Source: an uncultured Ruminococcus sp. (GTDB lineage Bacteria; Bacillota; Clostridia; Oscillospirales; Acutalibacteraceae). From it: a stretch of 19,614 bases of DNA. The stretch lies in contig CALBHM010000455.1 of the NCBI GenBank assembly GCA_937892835.1, positions 1 through 19,614 on the forward strand, in the 5' to 3' direction. The notes beneath the pieces were generated by a model. The model was not told the origin of the DNA. It did not search any database and saw nothing but the letters and a program-made list of their open reading frames with translations. Shown here piece after piece: positions 1 to 7,173 of the stretch. Position 1 is the first letter of the stretch, and the number at the start of each line of letters is the position of its first letter. The translations under genes were made by a program, and so were the position numbers.

Positions 1-11
1 TTGAATTGAAA

Positions 12-59
12 AGAGCATTCTCAAATCAGCTATCCGTTCGCAGATATTAAGAATGCTCT
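12..59 (-). terminator. Hairpin in the leftward leader, possible attenuator
   Basis: A perfect 10-bp inverted repeat pairs AGAGCATTCT (12-21) with AGAATGCTCT (50-59). Read leftward the stem ends in CTCTTTTC, a short T tract, and lies just after the -10 box at 72-77. It could be an intrinsic terminator or attenuator producing a very short leader transcript, or a transposon-end structure. The outer flanks (4-10 and 68-74) are also complementary. Confidence 0.4.
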
Positions 60-71
60 ATTCCATATTCA

Positions 72-100
72 ATTATATCACTTTGACAAATCCTTGTCAA
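72..100 (-). promoter_or_regulatory. Consensus leftward sigma-A promoter with overlapping inverted repeat
   Basis: On the minus strand, TTGACA (95-100) is followed after exactly 17 bases by TATAAT (72-77), a perfect sigma-A consensus. A 7-bp inverted repeat, TTGACAA (83-89) and TTGTCAA (94-100), covers the -35 box and part of the spacer, so it could be an operator. It fires toward lower coordinates, away from the helicase fragment, so its gene lies outside the window. The motif is directly visible; regulation is inferred. Confidence 0.7.
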
Positions 101-205
101 GCTGTTTTTTGTAAATCAGCAATATTTTTTGTAAAACCAACCGTCCAAACTTTACCAAATAATCGTTGTTAAGGTATTGCGTTCGGCACGCCTGTTTCCA
201 ATTCG

Positions 206-2041
206 ATGACAGAACTTTATGTAATGACAAGGTATCTGCGTCCTGACTTACTTAAACAGGCAGGTGTTGAACGGTTTGATGACTGGGCAGCAACATTTGG
301 GAACGTTGTGACTAAAAATCAGCAGACGGCAGACGGTACGCTGAAAATGAAAACAAGCTTTGCAAGTTTTATGAATTTGCCGGAATTAATGTCAATGTAT
401 AAGGAATTTGCTGATGTTCAGAGTGCTGATAAACTTAATCTTCCACGTCCTGAACTGAAAACAGGAAAGCCGCAGATAATCAGCGTTCCGGCAACTCCTG
501 AACAGAAAATATATGTACAGGAACTTGCAGAGAGAGCAAAAGCAATTGAAGATGGTTCTGTAGACCCTCATGAGGATAATCATCTCAAAATTACCGGTGA
601 AGCACGTCTTATCGGACTTGGCAACAAAGCTGTCAGCACACTTTATAAGAAGCGTGGAGAAGAAATACCATATGACTTTATCGATGATAAAAACAGTAAG
701 GTTGATAAATGCATTGAAAAAGTTGCCGGAATTTACAGCAAAACAAATGATACAAAAGGTGTTCAGATTATTTTTTCAGACGTTGCAGTAAATTCAGATA
801 ATGGTAATTTTTCTGTATATGACTATATCAAAGATGAACTTATATCAAAAGGCATACCTGAAAATGAAATTATTTTTGCTCCGAAATCCGATTCAAAAGA
901 ACGTGAAAATATTTTCCGTGATATAAATGATTCAAAGTATCGTATTGTAATCGCAAGCACAGGAACTCTTGGAACAGGTGCAAATATTCAGCAGAACCTG
1001 TATGCACTGCATCACATTGATGTTCCATGGAAACCATCAGATTTTGAGCAGCGTGAGGGCAGAATTTTACGTCAGGGAAATAAGAATAAAGAAGTCGAAA
1101 TTTTCAATTATGTCACCGAGGGAACGCTTGACAGCTATCTTTATCAGACTGTAACAAACAAGGCACGTTTTATCGCACAGCTCCTTGACAATAAAACTCC
1201 TGCAAGAGTGTCTGAAGACTGCGATGAAAAAGTGCTTACATATGGCGAAATTCAGGCAGCAGCAGAGGGAAATCCTGATTTTAAAAGACGTATTGAAGTA
1301 TCAAATGAAATTGCAGAACTTACAATGCTGAAAAGTTCATATGACCATGAAACTGCCGCTGCAATGGAAAAAACTAAAAAAATTCCTGAAGAAATCAAAC
1401 TGAAAAAAGAAATGTTGTCACAGGTTCAGAATGACAGAAAATCAGCTGAAAATATTCATGAAATTGCGTTGAAGAATGATAAATATACTGTCATGACAAG
1501 AGAAAAAGTTAATACCTGTCTTTTAAAAATGGCACAGGAAAAACTGGCAAATCCGGAAAAAGAAATTCCATCAATCAATATAAATAATTTTAAAGTTTCC
1601 GTTTATTTTGACAAACAGGATAATGAAGTCAGATTCAGTGTCAAAGGTGAAAGTACATATTCGTGTGTTGCCGGAACAACTGAAAATCAGGATAATTATC
1701 AGCGTTTGCAGAATCTTTTTGATAAAGCAATTCCGAAAAAAGAACAGAAAATCATTCAGGAAATCTCTGCTCTTGAAGATAATCTGAAACAGGCAGAAAT
1801 TCGTGCTGAAACTCCTTTTTCACATGAAAATGAACTGAAAGAAAAAATTGAAGAATTTCAGGAACTTGAGAAAAAACTTGCAGGACTTTCAGTTCAGGAA
1901 GATGTTATTATTGACCCTGAAGAAGTACCGATTATTGAAACAGCAGAAGAAAAATCAATACGTGAAAAAATCTATAATGTTGATGAAAATGATTATCAGC
2001 CAACAGAAAATGATGATGTTTCAAATACATTCAGACGCTGA
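206..2041 (+). CDS. C-terminal part of a mobile-element SF2/SNF2-like helicase (5'-truncated)
   Basis: This is the C-terminal half of the very large helicase proteins carried by Firmicutes conjugative elements. The frame stays open upstream to 173 and still encodes the motif GTPVSNSMTE just before the first ATG, but a stop at 170-172 cuts off everything before it, so the Walker A and DExx part of the helicase is missing. The second RecA-like lobe is present: TGTLGTGANIQ near residues 251-262 and the arginine-finger motif QREGRILRQG near 282-291. The rest is charged and probably coiled-coil (about 370-420 and 525-580). There is no good ribosome binding site at 206. Without its first lobe it should not be an active helicase, so I regard it as a remnant, although 611 codons remain uninterrupted. 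A terminator follows at once. The family is clear; its cellular role is not. Confidence 0.75.
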   Translation: MTELYVMTRYLRPDLLKQAGVERFDDWAATFGNVVTKNQQTADGTLKMKTSFASFMNLPELMSMYKEFADVQSADKLNLPRPELKTGKPQIISVPATPEQKIYVQELAERAKAIEDGSVDPHEDNHLKITGEARLIGLGNKAVSTLYKKRGEEIPYDFIDDKNSKVDKCIEKVAGIYSKTNDTKGVQIIFSDVAVNSDNGNFSVYDYIKDELISKGIPENEIIFAPKSDSKERENIFRDINDSKYRIVIASTGTLGTGANIQQNLYALHHIDVPWKPSDFEQREGRILRQGNKNKEVEIFNYVTEGTLDSYLYQTVTNKARFIAQLLDNKTPARVSEDCDEKVLTYGEIQAAAEGNPDFKRRIEVSNEIAELTMLKSSYDHETAAAMEKTKKIPEEIKLKKEMLSQVQNDRKSAENIHEIALKNDKYTVMTREKVNTCLLKMAQEKLANPEKEIPSININNFKVSVYFDKQDNEVRFSVKGESTYSCVAGTTENQDNYQRLQNLFDKAIPKKEQKIIQEISALEDNLKQAEIRAETPFSHENELKEKIEEFQELEKKLAGLSVQEDVIIDPEEVPIIETAEEKSIREKIYNVDENDYQPTENDDVSNTFRR

Positions 2042-2046
2042 ATATA

Positions 2047-2080
2047 AAAATGCCCTTGCTGTAAAAAGTAAGGGCATTTT
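2047..2080 (+). terminator. Intrinsic terminator after the helicase fragment
   Basis: The inverted repeat AAAATGCCCTT (2047-2057) and AAGGGCATTTT (2070-2080) forms an 11-bp stem ending in four T bases, directly after the helicase stop codon. The A run on the other side makes it potentially bidirectional. It separates the helicase remnant from the next gene. Confidence 0.75.
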
Positions 2081-2103
2081 AAAATATATAAAGGAGGAAA
2101 ATC

Positions 2104-3147
2104 ATGCAGAAAGAAGATTTTAATCAGCTTATAAACTCTGCACGTCAAACAGATTTGCTGTCATATTTTCAGCAAAGCGGCTATACTATTGAAAAAAGCG
2201 GCGGAAATTATTATGTTAAAGAAATCAAAGGTCTTTGCATAAGACCTGACACAAATCAGTGGTATAATCACTACACCAACACAGGCAGAACTAATAACTC
2301 AATTGACTGCTTAACGCTTGTGCTGGGACGCAGTTTCAATCAGGCTGTCTATGAACTTACAGGAAAAGATATTACTAATATGCGTTCATCAGATTATCCG
2401 AAAAAACAAGCTCCGCAGTATACATCACCTCCAAAAATCAAAAAGGAAAATAAGATTTTGCAAATGCCAGAACAGTCAGAAAATATGCGTCAGCTGTTTG
2501 CATACCTTTGTCAGACAAGAAAAATTCCGGCTGAAATTGTTGAGGAATTTGTTCATGCAAAACTGCTGTATCAGTCACAGAATATTGTTAATACAACTGT
2601 CAATGGTGTGCCGCAGACTTTCAAAAATGCTAATGCTGTTTTTGTTCACAAAAATGAAAAAGGCGAAATAATCGGCGGAGAAATTCAGGGCTGTAGTTCA
2701 TTCAAAAGATTTAAAGGAATTGTAGCCGGAACCGGTGAAAGTGCATTTATGTTTATGCCATTTCCAACAAAAGATGGCAAGCCGAAACGTGCATATATTT
2801 TTGAAAGTGCCATTGATTTAATGAGCTTTTACACATTCTGCGACAAGAAAAAACTTACCGGTGCTGTATTTGTTTCAATGTCAGGATTGAAACCGACTGT
2901 ACCTAAAAAACTGCATGATGAAGGTGTACAGATTATATCATGTGTGGATAATGATGATGCCGGAAGAAAATTTGAAGAAGAGAATAATTTTGTGCGTTCT
3001 GAAAGTGTAAAAAGTTATCTTGATTATAAAGGTTTTAAAGACTGGAATGAACTTCTGGTATTCAAAACTGAAAATCCTGATGCAAATATTATGGATAATA
3101 ATTTGAAACAGGCTGAACAGAAAAGCGAAAAAACAAGGAGAAAATAA
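2104..3147 (+). CDS. DUF3991/Toprim primase-like protein
   Basis: A 347-residue protein of the DUF3991 plus Toprim type common on mobilizable and conjugative elements, where it is thought to act in DNA priming or replication. The N-terminal third (about 10-90) resembles the primase-associated domain that precedes Toprim in these proteins, including the stretch WYNHYTNTG. The Toprim signature follows: a conserved glutamate in YIFESAIDLMSFY (about 230-245) and the acidic metal-binding motif CVDNDDAG (about 280-287). A strong ribosome binding site, AAGGAGG, lies just before the ATG at 2104. Its stop codon overlaps the next start (TAATG), suggesting translational coupling. It sits with relaxase and recombinase genes, which fits a role in replicating the transferred strand; that role is inferred. 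Confidence 0.8.
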   Translation: MQKEDFNQLINSARQTDLLSYFQQSGYTIEKSGGNYYVKEIKGLCIRPDTNQWYNHYTNTGRTNNSIDCLTLVLGRSFNQAVYELTGKDITNMRSSDYPKKQAPQYTSPPKIKKENKILQMPEQSENMRQLFAYLCQTRKIPAEIVEEFVHAKLLYQSQNIVNTTVNGVPQTFKNANAVFVHKNEKGEIIGGEIQGCSSFKRFKGIVAGTGESAFMFMPFPTKDGKPKRAYIFESAIDLMSFYTFCDKKKLTGAVFVSMSGLKPTVPKKLHDEGVQIISCVDNDDAGRKFEEENNFVRSESVKSYLDYKGFKDWNELLVFKTENPDANIMDNNLKQAEQKSEKTRRK

Positions 3148-3422
3148 TGAAAAAAATTTTAAAAAAAGGTGCAGTTGAGGTCTTTATTTCAGCTGATTTG
3201 TGCAGCTCGTTAATATCAGTTCTGAACAGCTTTATTGCCGCAGATTTTACAAATAAATACGCTGTTTATGCACAAAAAATCAAGGATAAAATTTTAAAGC
3301 ATGGTCGTCATTTTATGAATAATAATGAGGAGAATGTAGCCATTTATTTTTATGAAAATGAAGCTGCATTGCTGATAAAATTATTTGCTATCTATGCAAA
3401 TGCAGTTGAAGATTATGATTAA
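3147..3422 (+). CDS. Small hypothetical protein coupled to the primase-like gene
   Basis: A 91-residue protein that I do not recognise. It begins in the TAATG overlap at the end of the primase-like gene, with an AAGGAG ribosome binding site inside that gene, so it is very probably co-translated. The sequence is lysine-rich at the start, has no obvious signal peptide, and contains alternating hydrophobic stretches (about 11-33 and 65-85) that look like amphipathic helices rather than membrane segments. The end is acidic (VEDYD). Its position between the primase-like protein and the predicted oriT suggests an accessory role in element maintenance or transfer, but nothing in the sequence shows that. 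Confidence 0.6.
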   Translation: MKKILKKGAVEVFISADLCSSLISVLNSFIAADFTNKYAVYAQKIKDKILKHGRHFMNNNEENVAIYFYENEAALLIKLFAIYANAVEDYD

Positions 3423-3462
3423 AAAAAGGGGGTTGGGGATTTCCACAATCTGCGGAGCAGAA

Positions 3463-3505
3463 AAACTTTTCATTCAGATTTTTATAAAAATCCGGTGAAA
3501 AGTTT
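3463..3505. repeat. Nested palindromes in the pre-relaxase region
   Basis: A perfect 10-bp inverted repeat, AAACTTTTCA (3463-3472) and TGAAAAGTTT (3496-3505), encloses a perfect 16-bp palindrome, GATTTTTATAAAAATC (3477-3492). The nested arrangement could form a cruciform and is typical of protein-bound or single-strand-structured DNA near transfer origins. Confidence 0.65.
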
Positions 3506-3529
3506 CAGCCGTCAAGGTCGCAGACTTTG

Positions 3530-3613
3530 CCCAATAAATGAAGCGGAGCGAAATGTCCTGTTTTGCAAGTCCTTTAAGGGGCGTGCAAAACAGGTATTGG
3601 GTAAACACTACCC
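3530..3613. other. Predicted origin of transfer (oriT) for the MobV relaxase
   Basis: The interval just upstream of the relaxase carries three stacked structures. CCTGTTTTGCA (3557-3567) pairs with TGCAAAACAGG (3584-3594). CCCAATA (3530-3536) pairs with TATTGGG (3595-3601) outside it. GGGTA-AACAC-TACCC (3599-3613) is a small hairpin whose minus strand reads GGGTAGTGTTTACCC. MobV relaxases such as MobM of pMV158 cleave at TAGTGTG/TTA in the loop of a similar hairpin, so TAGTGTTTA is a plausible nick site. The hairpins are seen directly; the oriT assignment is inferred from position and the pMV158 resemblance. Confidence 0.6.
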
Positions 3614-3668
3614 GTTTTGTTTATGCAATATCAGAAATTGCAGAATCTGAAAAAAGAAAGGTGAAAAA

Positions 3669-5528
3669 ATGAGTAAATTAAGCATAAGCTTTACGCTCGG
3701 AAAAGCAAGTGTTCCTCATCAGGCAAACATTGAACATAACAATCGTGAATTTGTCGCAAACAATGTAAGCAAGGACAGAATTTCAGAAAATATTACATAC
3801 ATCAGACAGGATATACAGGAAGTTTATCAGCAGCTTTTTGGAAAAGCTCTTGAAGAATACAATACAAAACAGAAACAGCCTTGCAGACGCATAAAAGATT
3901 ACTTCAGACATATTTCTGACAGTAAAAGAGAAGAAGCATTTTATGAAATAATTGTGCAGTTCGGTGACAGCAAAACCGCTCCATGCCAAAGCAAAACAGG
4001 AGAAATAACAAAATTTATGCTTGATGAATATATGAAGGATTTTCAGAAAAGAAATCCTAATCTGCACGTTTTCAATGCAGTTCTGCACATGGATGAAGCA
4101 AGTCCGCATCTTCATGTTAATTTTGTTCCATTTTATACAAAGGAAAGAAAAAAAGGTTTAAGCAAAGGAGTTTCAATGAAGTCGGCTCTTAACGAACAAG
4201 GCTTCACAGCAAAAAATTTTAAAGAAAACAGACTTGTTGCATGGGAAGAAAACGAACGTGGAATCATGGAGAAAATTTTAAACGAATATGGGTTTTCCCG
4301 TGAGGACAAAAATGCAAAATATGAACATAAAACTGTTGACGAATTTAAAAAATCTCAGGACGAAAAGAAAATTATCTTAGCTCTCAAAGAATCAAGAAAA
4401 GTTTCTGATGAAAAAATTTCTGCGGACAAAATCCGCCGTCTGAATGAAAAATTAAAGCTTGTGGAAAAAGAAAATAAAAATCTTGAAGTGCAAAAAAATT
4501 CTCCGTATAAATCATTTTTTTATTCATCTCCGGAAAAGCAGTCTTTTGTTCAGGCAAAACTTGATGAAAAATCTATCCCCTACCGTGAAACCGAAAACGG
4601 ATTTGAAGCACAGGAATGTTATGTTGATGAAATCAGAAAAATTGAAAAGCAATTCACACCAACAGGTTCTGTACGTGATAAAATCCGTAATGATATTGAC
4701 AGACTTCTGATGCAGTCATCAAATATTGATGAACTGCTTGAAAAACTTCAGAAAGAAAAATATGAAATCAAGCAAGGAAAATATCTTGCAGTCAGGTCAG
4801 TTGATTCCAAAAATTTTATACGCCTAAAATCTTTGGGTGAGCATTACAGTGAGTATGCCATTAAAAACAGAATCAGAGCAAAGAAAAAATATGAACTGGA
4901 AATTGAGAAAAAAATAAATTCTGTGAAAAAAGAAAGTACAGAATTTATTGTTTTGAGAACGATAAAATTTTATACGGCAGCTTTTTCAAATGGAGCATTG
5001 CCTGTCAGAAAACGTGAAAAAACAAAACCATTCTCATGGAATAATGACAGTGAACTTGACAAGCTTATCATTCTTAACAACAAAATAAATGCAGGTGCAA
5101 CTCTTACCACTTTAAAAAAAGATTTTGAAAACAGCGAAAATGCTGTAACTGAAAAAGAAAAAATTCTTGATAAGGCAAAAGCAGATTTAAAAACTTTTTG
5201 TGACATTAAAGAAAAAACTGAAGTTATTTTTGAAAATAAAAAATCAGCAATTTTCACACATCAGCAAGCCGAAGAAACATTGAAACAGTATCCGAATATA
5301 AACAGTTTCAATTATAAGAATATTGAAAAACTGATAAATGATGAAACGGAAAATATCCGTCAGGCGGAAGAAAATCTTGAAGCTGAAAAGGAAAAACTCA
5401 GACAGTCAGCTGATATCTTTTCTGTTGCAGAAAAAGTTTTTGGTGGAACTTATGTTCAGTCGCTCGTTCATGAAGAACGTGACCGTCAGGAATCAGAATT
5501 TATTCCTAACGGTCTGAAAAAATCATAA
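3669..5528 (+). CDS. MobV-family (Mob/Pre) relaxase
   Basis: A 619-residue plasmid-mobilization or recombination protein of the Mob_Pre family. Such relaxases nick oriT, stay attached to the 5' end of the DNA strand and pilot it into a recipient using another element's conjugation machinery. The N-terminal nuclease domain spans roughly residues 1-215. The metal-binding MobV motif is H140-M-D142-E143-A-S-P-H147-L-H149, and HNNREF near residues 23-28 is the typical early motif. The remaining two thirds are highly charged, lysine/glutamate-rich and probably coiled-coil (about 245-275 and 490-610). The length is normal for the extended forms in gut Firmicutes. AAAGGTG precedes the ATG at 3669. 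The predicted oriT lies immediately upstream. No coupling protein or type IV secretion genes are in this module, so it is presumably mobilized in trans. Confidence 0.9.
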   Translation: MSKLSISFTLGKASVPHQANIEHNNREFVANNVSKDRISENITYIRQDIQEVYQQLFGKALEEYNTKQKQPCRRIKDYFRHISDSKREEAFYEIIVQFGDSKTAPCQSKTGEITKFMLDEYMKDFQKRNPNLHVFNAVLHMDEASPHLHVNFVPFYTKERKKGLSKGVSMKSALNEQGFTAKNFKENRLVAWEENERGIMEKILNEYGFSREDKNAKYEHKTVDEFKKSQDEKKIILALKESRKVSDEKISADKIRRLNEKLKLVEKENKNLEVQKNSPYKSFFYSSPEKQSFVQAKLDEKSIPYRETENGFEAQECYVDEIRKIEKQFTPTGSVRDKIRNDIDRLLMQSSNIDELLEKLQKEKYEIKQGKYLAVRSVDSKNFIRLKSLGEHYSEYAIKNRIRAKKKYELEIEKKINSVKKESTEFIVLRTIKFYTAAFSNGALPVRKREKTKPFSWNNDSELDKLIILNNKINAGATLTTLKKDFENSENAVTEKEKILDKAKADLKTFCDIKEKTEVIFENKKSAIFTHQQAEETLKQYPNINSFNYKNIEKLINDETENIRQAEENLEAEKEKLRQSADIFSVAEKVFGGTYVQSLVHEERDRQESEFIPNGLKKS

Positions 5529-5576
5529 AAGCCAATAAATATTTTCTTATCTTTGCTATTTTTTACAAATAATCAC

Positions 5577-5605
5577 TTGACAAAACTCGATAAATGTGAT
5601 AAACT
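5577..5605 (+). promoter_or_regulatory. Promoter for the non-coding/Rpn region
   Basis: TTGACA (5577-5582) is followed by a 17-base spacer and TAAACT (5600-5605). It lies just after the relaxase stop and upstream of the structured region and Rpn gene. A 6-bp inverted repeat, GATAAT and ATTATC, lies shortly downstream, around 5614-5633. This is the best promoter candidate for a long leader transcript. Confidence 0.55.
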
Positions 5606-5689
5606 TAATAATGTTGATAATGTTAAAATTATCATGACAAAAGGTATCTTGACAACTGAACAGTGAGTCACGCTGTAGAATATCATAAA

Positions 5690-5870
5690 TGACTGTGCAT
5701 TAAAAACCTCCATAAAATGGAGTGGTACTGCTCGGCTTTTATAGATATGACTTCCACCGAATAGAAGAACGAAAGGTGGCTGGGTGCAACTCCCGGTGAA
5801 GACTGCTGTAACAGCAGTGGGAAAAGCTTTATGCTGAAAAGTATGATAAGGCGTGCGTTGGAACAAATTT
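5690..5870 (+). ncRNA. Structured RNA candidate upstream of the Rpn gene (riboswitch-like)
   Basis: This gene-free stretch holds several helices: CTCCA-TAAAA-TGGAG near 5708-5722; CCACC pairing with GGTGG across an A-rich loop (about 5755-5779); a GGGTGCAACTCCC hairpin (about 5781-5793); and ACTGCTG-TAA-CAGCAGT (about 5802-5818). The string GGTGCAACTCC matches the GGUGnAAnUCC core of cobalamin riboswitches, and GTATGATAAGGCGTG downstream is loosely reminiscent of that family's 3' part, but the expected CCCCGC and final AGGAGACC elements are missing. It also resembles part of group II intron domain I, yet there is no reverse transcriptase nearby. I call it a structured RNA of unknown class; a degenerate or variant riboswitch is possible. 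Confidence 0.4.
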
Positions 5871-5880
5871 TTAAAATTCA

Positions 5881-5896
5881 GCTGCTAAAATGCAGC
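5881..5896 (+). other. Short hairpin between the RNA candidate and the repeated element
   Basis: GCTGC (5881-5885) pairs with GCAGC (5892-5896) around the loop TAAAAT. It stands between the structured RNA candidate and the first copy of the repeated bipartite element. It may belong to either, and no T tract follows. Confidence 0.4.
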
Positions 5897-5905
5897 CATA
5901 CATAA

Positions 5906-5973
5906 CATGACAGTACTTTTTGTACTGTCATGACTGACATATCCCTAAGGTGCATGAGCCTTTGGAAATGACC
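5906..5973 (+). repeat. Bipartite RNA-like element, copy 1 (upstream of Rpn gene)
   Basis: An 11-bp hairpin, CATGACAGTAC-TTTTT-GTACTGTCATG (5906-5932), is followed after 15 bases by the conserved string AAGGTGCATGAGCC (5948-5961). That string is enclosed by a weaker stem, CATaTCC with GGAaATG, and followed by ACC. The same layout occurs downstream of the Rpn gene with different but still pairing stem bases. It precedes the GGAGG ribosome binding site of the Rpn gene, so it may be a leader element. GGT in the loop could pair with the ACC after the stem as an H-type pseudoknot. Confidence 0.55.
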
Positions 5974-6003
5974 GGAAAATATATGTGACAGGAGGTTATA
6001 CCA

Positions 6004-6849
6004 TTGATAACAGAAGAAACTTCTAAAACCAGACGCAAATCAAAAGACAGTGTATTTGTAAATTTGTTTGAAGATACAAACAATGTTCTGAGATTGTATA
6101 AAGAGCTGCATCCGGAAGATACACAGGTTACAGTTGATGATATTCAGATACAGACAATAAAATCAGTACTTGTAAATACGCTGTATAACGACCTCGGATT
6201 TCTTGTAAAGGACAAGCTTGTAATGCTTGTGGAAGCACAGAGTGCATGGAATCCGAATATGCCGCTGAGAATGCTTTTCTATCTGGCAGAAACATACCGC
6301 CGCTATCTGGCAGACACTGTACAGAGCGAACATTCTGCGGCAAAAGTAAAAATTCCAAAACCTGAACTTTATGTTGTGTACAGCGGTGAACAGAAATGCT
6401 CCGAGACAGTATCGTTCAGTGACAGCTTTTTTGATGGAAATTCTCCGGTTGACCTGAAAATCAGAGTGCTGAATGAAGTCGATATGACACTTCACGGACA
6501 GTATATAGGTTTCTGTAAAGTATTTGATGAACAGAGAAAAATCTATCAGGACAGTATTATGTGTGCAAGGGAAACAATCCGTATCTGTATGGAAAAAGGT
6601 TACCTTGTTTCATATCTTCATGAGCATGAAAAGGAGGTTGTCGATATGATGTCAGAATTATTTGATGAAGAATATCTGCGTGCTGCTTATAATCGTGCAA
6701 GCTGGAAAGATGCAACTGAAAAAGGAAAAGCCGAAGGAAGAGCTGAGGGTAAAACTGAAGGAAAAGCTGAAGAACGTCAGTCCATTGCTGAAAAAATGAA
6801 AGCAAAGGGTTATTCAGAACAGGAAATAGCAGAACTTCTTGGTGACTGA
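6004..6849 (+). CDS. Rpn-like PD-(D/E)XK nuclease family protein
   Basis: A 281-residue protein of the Rpn/PDDEXK_2 family (often annotated as PD-(D/E)XK nuclease family transposase). Family members are metal-dependent DNA endonucleases linked to recombination and, in some cases, phage defence. The catalytic core is visible as N62-D63-L-G-F followed by E77-A-Q79, the D...ExQ form of the motif, in the usual N-terminal position. The C-terminus has the characteristic low-complexity GKAEGRAEGKTEGKAE stretch (about 240-258) and a short final helix ending in EIAELLGD. The start is TTG at 6004, eight bases after GGAGG; no in-frame ATG is near. It is flanked on both sides by copies of a repeated RNA-like element and followed by a terminator hairpin, so it looks like a self-contained cassette. 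Its exact function here is unknown. Confidence 0.8.
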   Translation: MITEETSKTRRKSKDSVFVNLFEDTNNVLRLYKELHPEDTQVTVDDIQIQTIKSVLVNTLYNDLGFLVKDKLVMLVEAQSAWNPNMPLRMLFYLAETYRRYLADTVQSEHSAAKVKIPKPELYVVYSGEQKCSETVSFSDSFFDGNSPVDLKIRVLNEVDMTLHGQYIGFCKVFDEQRKIYQDSIMCARETIRICMEKGYLVSYLHEHEKEVVDMMSELFDEEYLRAAYNRASWKDATEKGKAEGRAEGKTEGKAEERQSIAEKMKAKGYSEQEIAELLGD

Positions 6850-6866
6850 TTCAGAAAAGTAAATAA

Positions 6867-6892
6867 AAGGCAGTATGTTTTTATACTGCCTT
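6867..6892 (+). terminator. Hairpin terminator after the Rpn gene
   Basis: AAGGCAGTAT (6867-6876) pairs perfectly with ATACTGCCTT (6883-6892) around a GTTTTT loop, directly downstream of the Rpn stop. The T tract after the stem is short, so termination may be partial. The same hairpin is also the first half of the second bipartite repeat copy. Confidence 0.5.
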
Positions 6893-6932
6893 ATATAACG
6901 TTTCAAAGGTGCATGAGCCATAGAAACGACCC
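6867..6932 (+). repeat. Bipartite RNA-like element, copy 2 (upstream of the recombinase block)
   Basis: The hairpin at 6867-6892 is followed after 13 bases by AAGGTGCATGAGCC (6906-6919), identical to copy 1. A stem of CGTTTC (6899-6904) with GAAACG (6924-6929) encloses it, and ACC follows. Compared with copy 1 both stems differ in sequence but keep pairing, which argues for selection on RNA structure. The GGAGG ribosome binding site of the next small gene lies about 25 bases downstream, the same relation as in copy 1. Confidence 0.55.
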
Positions 6933-6966
6933 ATATGCAGGCATAACAGTAAAAAGGAGGAGTATT

Positions 6967-7173
6967 ATGGAGAGTGATTTTAGCCGATTTAGTAAGCTGA
7001 AAGATATCTGCGATGTGGAAATTTCGCAGGAACTGAGTTCTACTGAAAAGAAAAAAGAGTACATCAGGCAGACCGGCAGCAGTACCGCCCACAGAGTTGG
7101 TAATGTTGAGGTTGAATGTGCTTACGGCAACATGAATCTCGAAAAAATACTTGCAGATATAATCTGCGGATAG
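6967..7173 (+). CDS. Small protein upstream of the recombinases, TnpW-like
   Basis: A 68-residue protein. The start at 6967 is chosen because AAAAAGGAGGAG lies 5-7 bases before it; the upstream in-frame ATG at 6913 has no spacing for a ribosome binding site and falls inside the repeated RNA-like element. The second half, containing GSSTAHRVGNVEVE and ending in a helix LEKILADII, resembles the small TnpW proteins encoded next to TnpX-type large serine recombinases in Tn4451-like transposons. Its position directly before three recombinases supports that reading. No catalytic motif, signal peptide or membrane segment is visible. A role as an accessory or control protein for excision is inference. 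Confidence 0.5.
   Translation: MESDFSRFSKLKDICDVEISQELSSTEKKKEYIRQTGSSTAHRVGNVEVECAYGNMNLEKILADIICG

Noticed and set aside
5573..5866. 97-residue minus-strand open frame over the structured RNA candidate
   Set aside because: It has no ribosome binding site, no recognisable motif, and is antisense to a helix-rich non-coding region; it looks like chance.
5690..6003. Group II intron
   Set aside because: Only one helix resembles intron domain I; no domain V signature or reverse transcriptase gene is visible.
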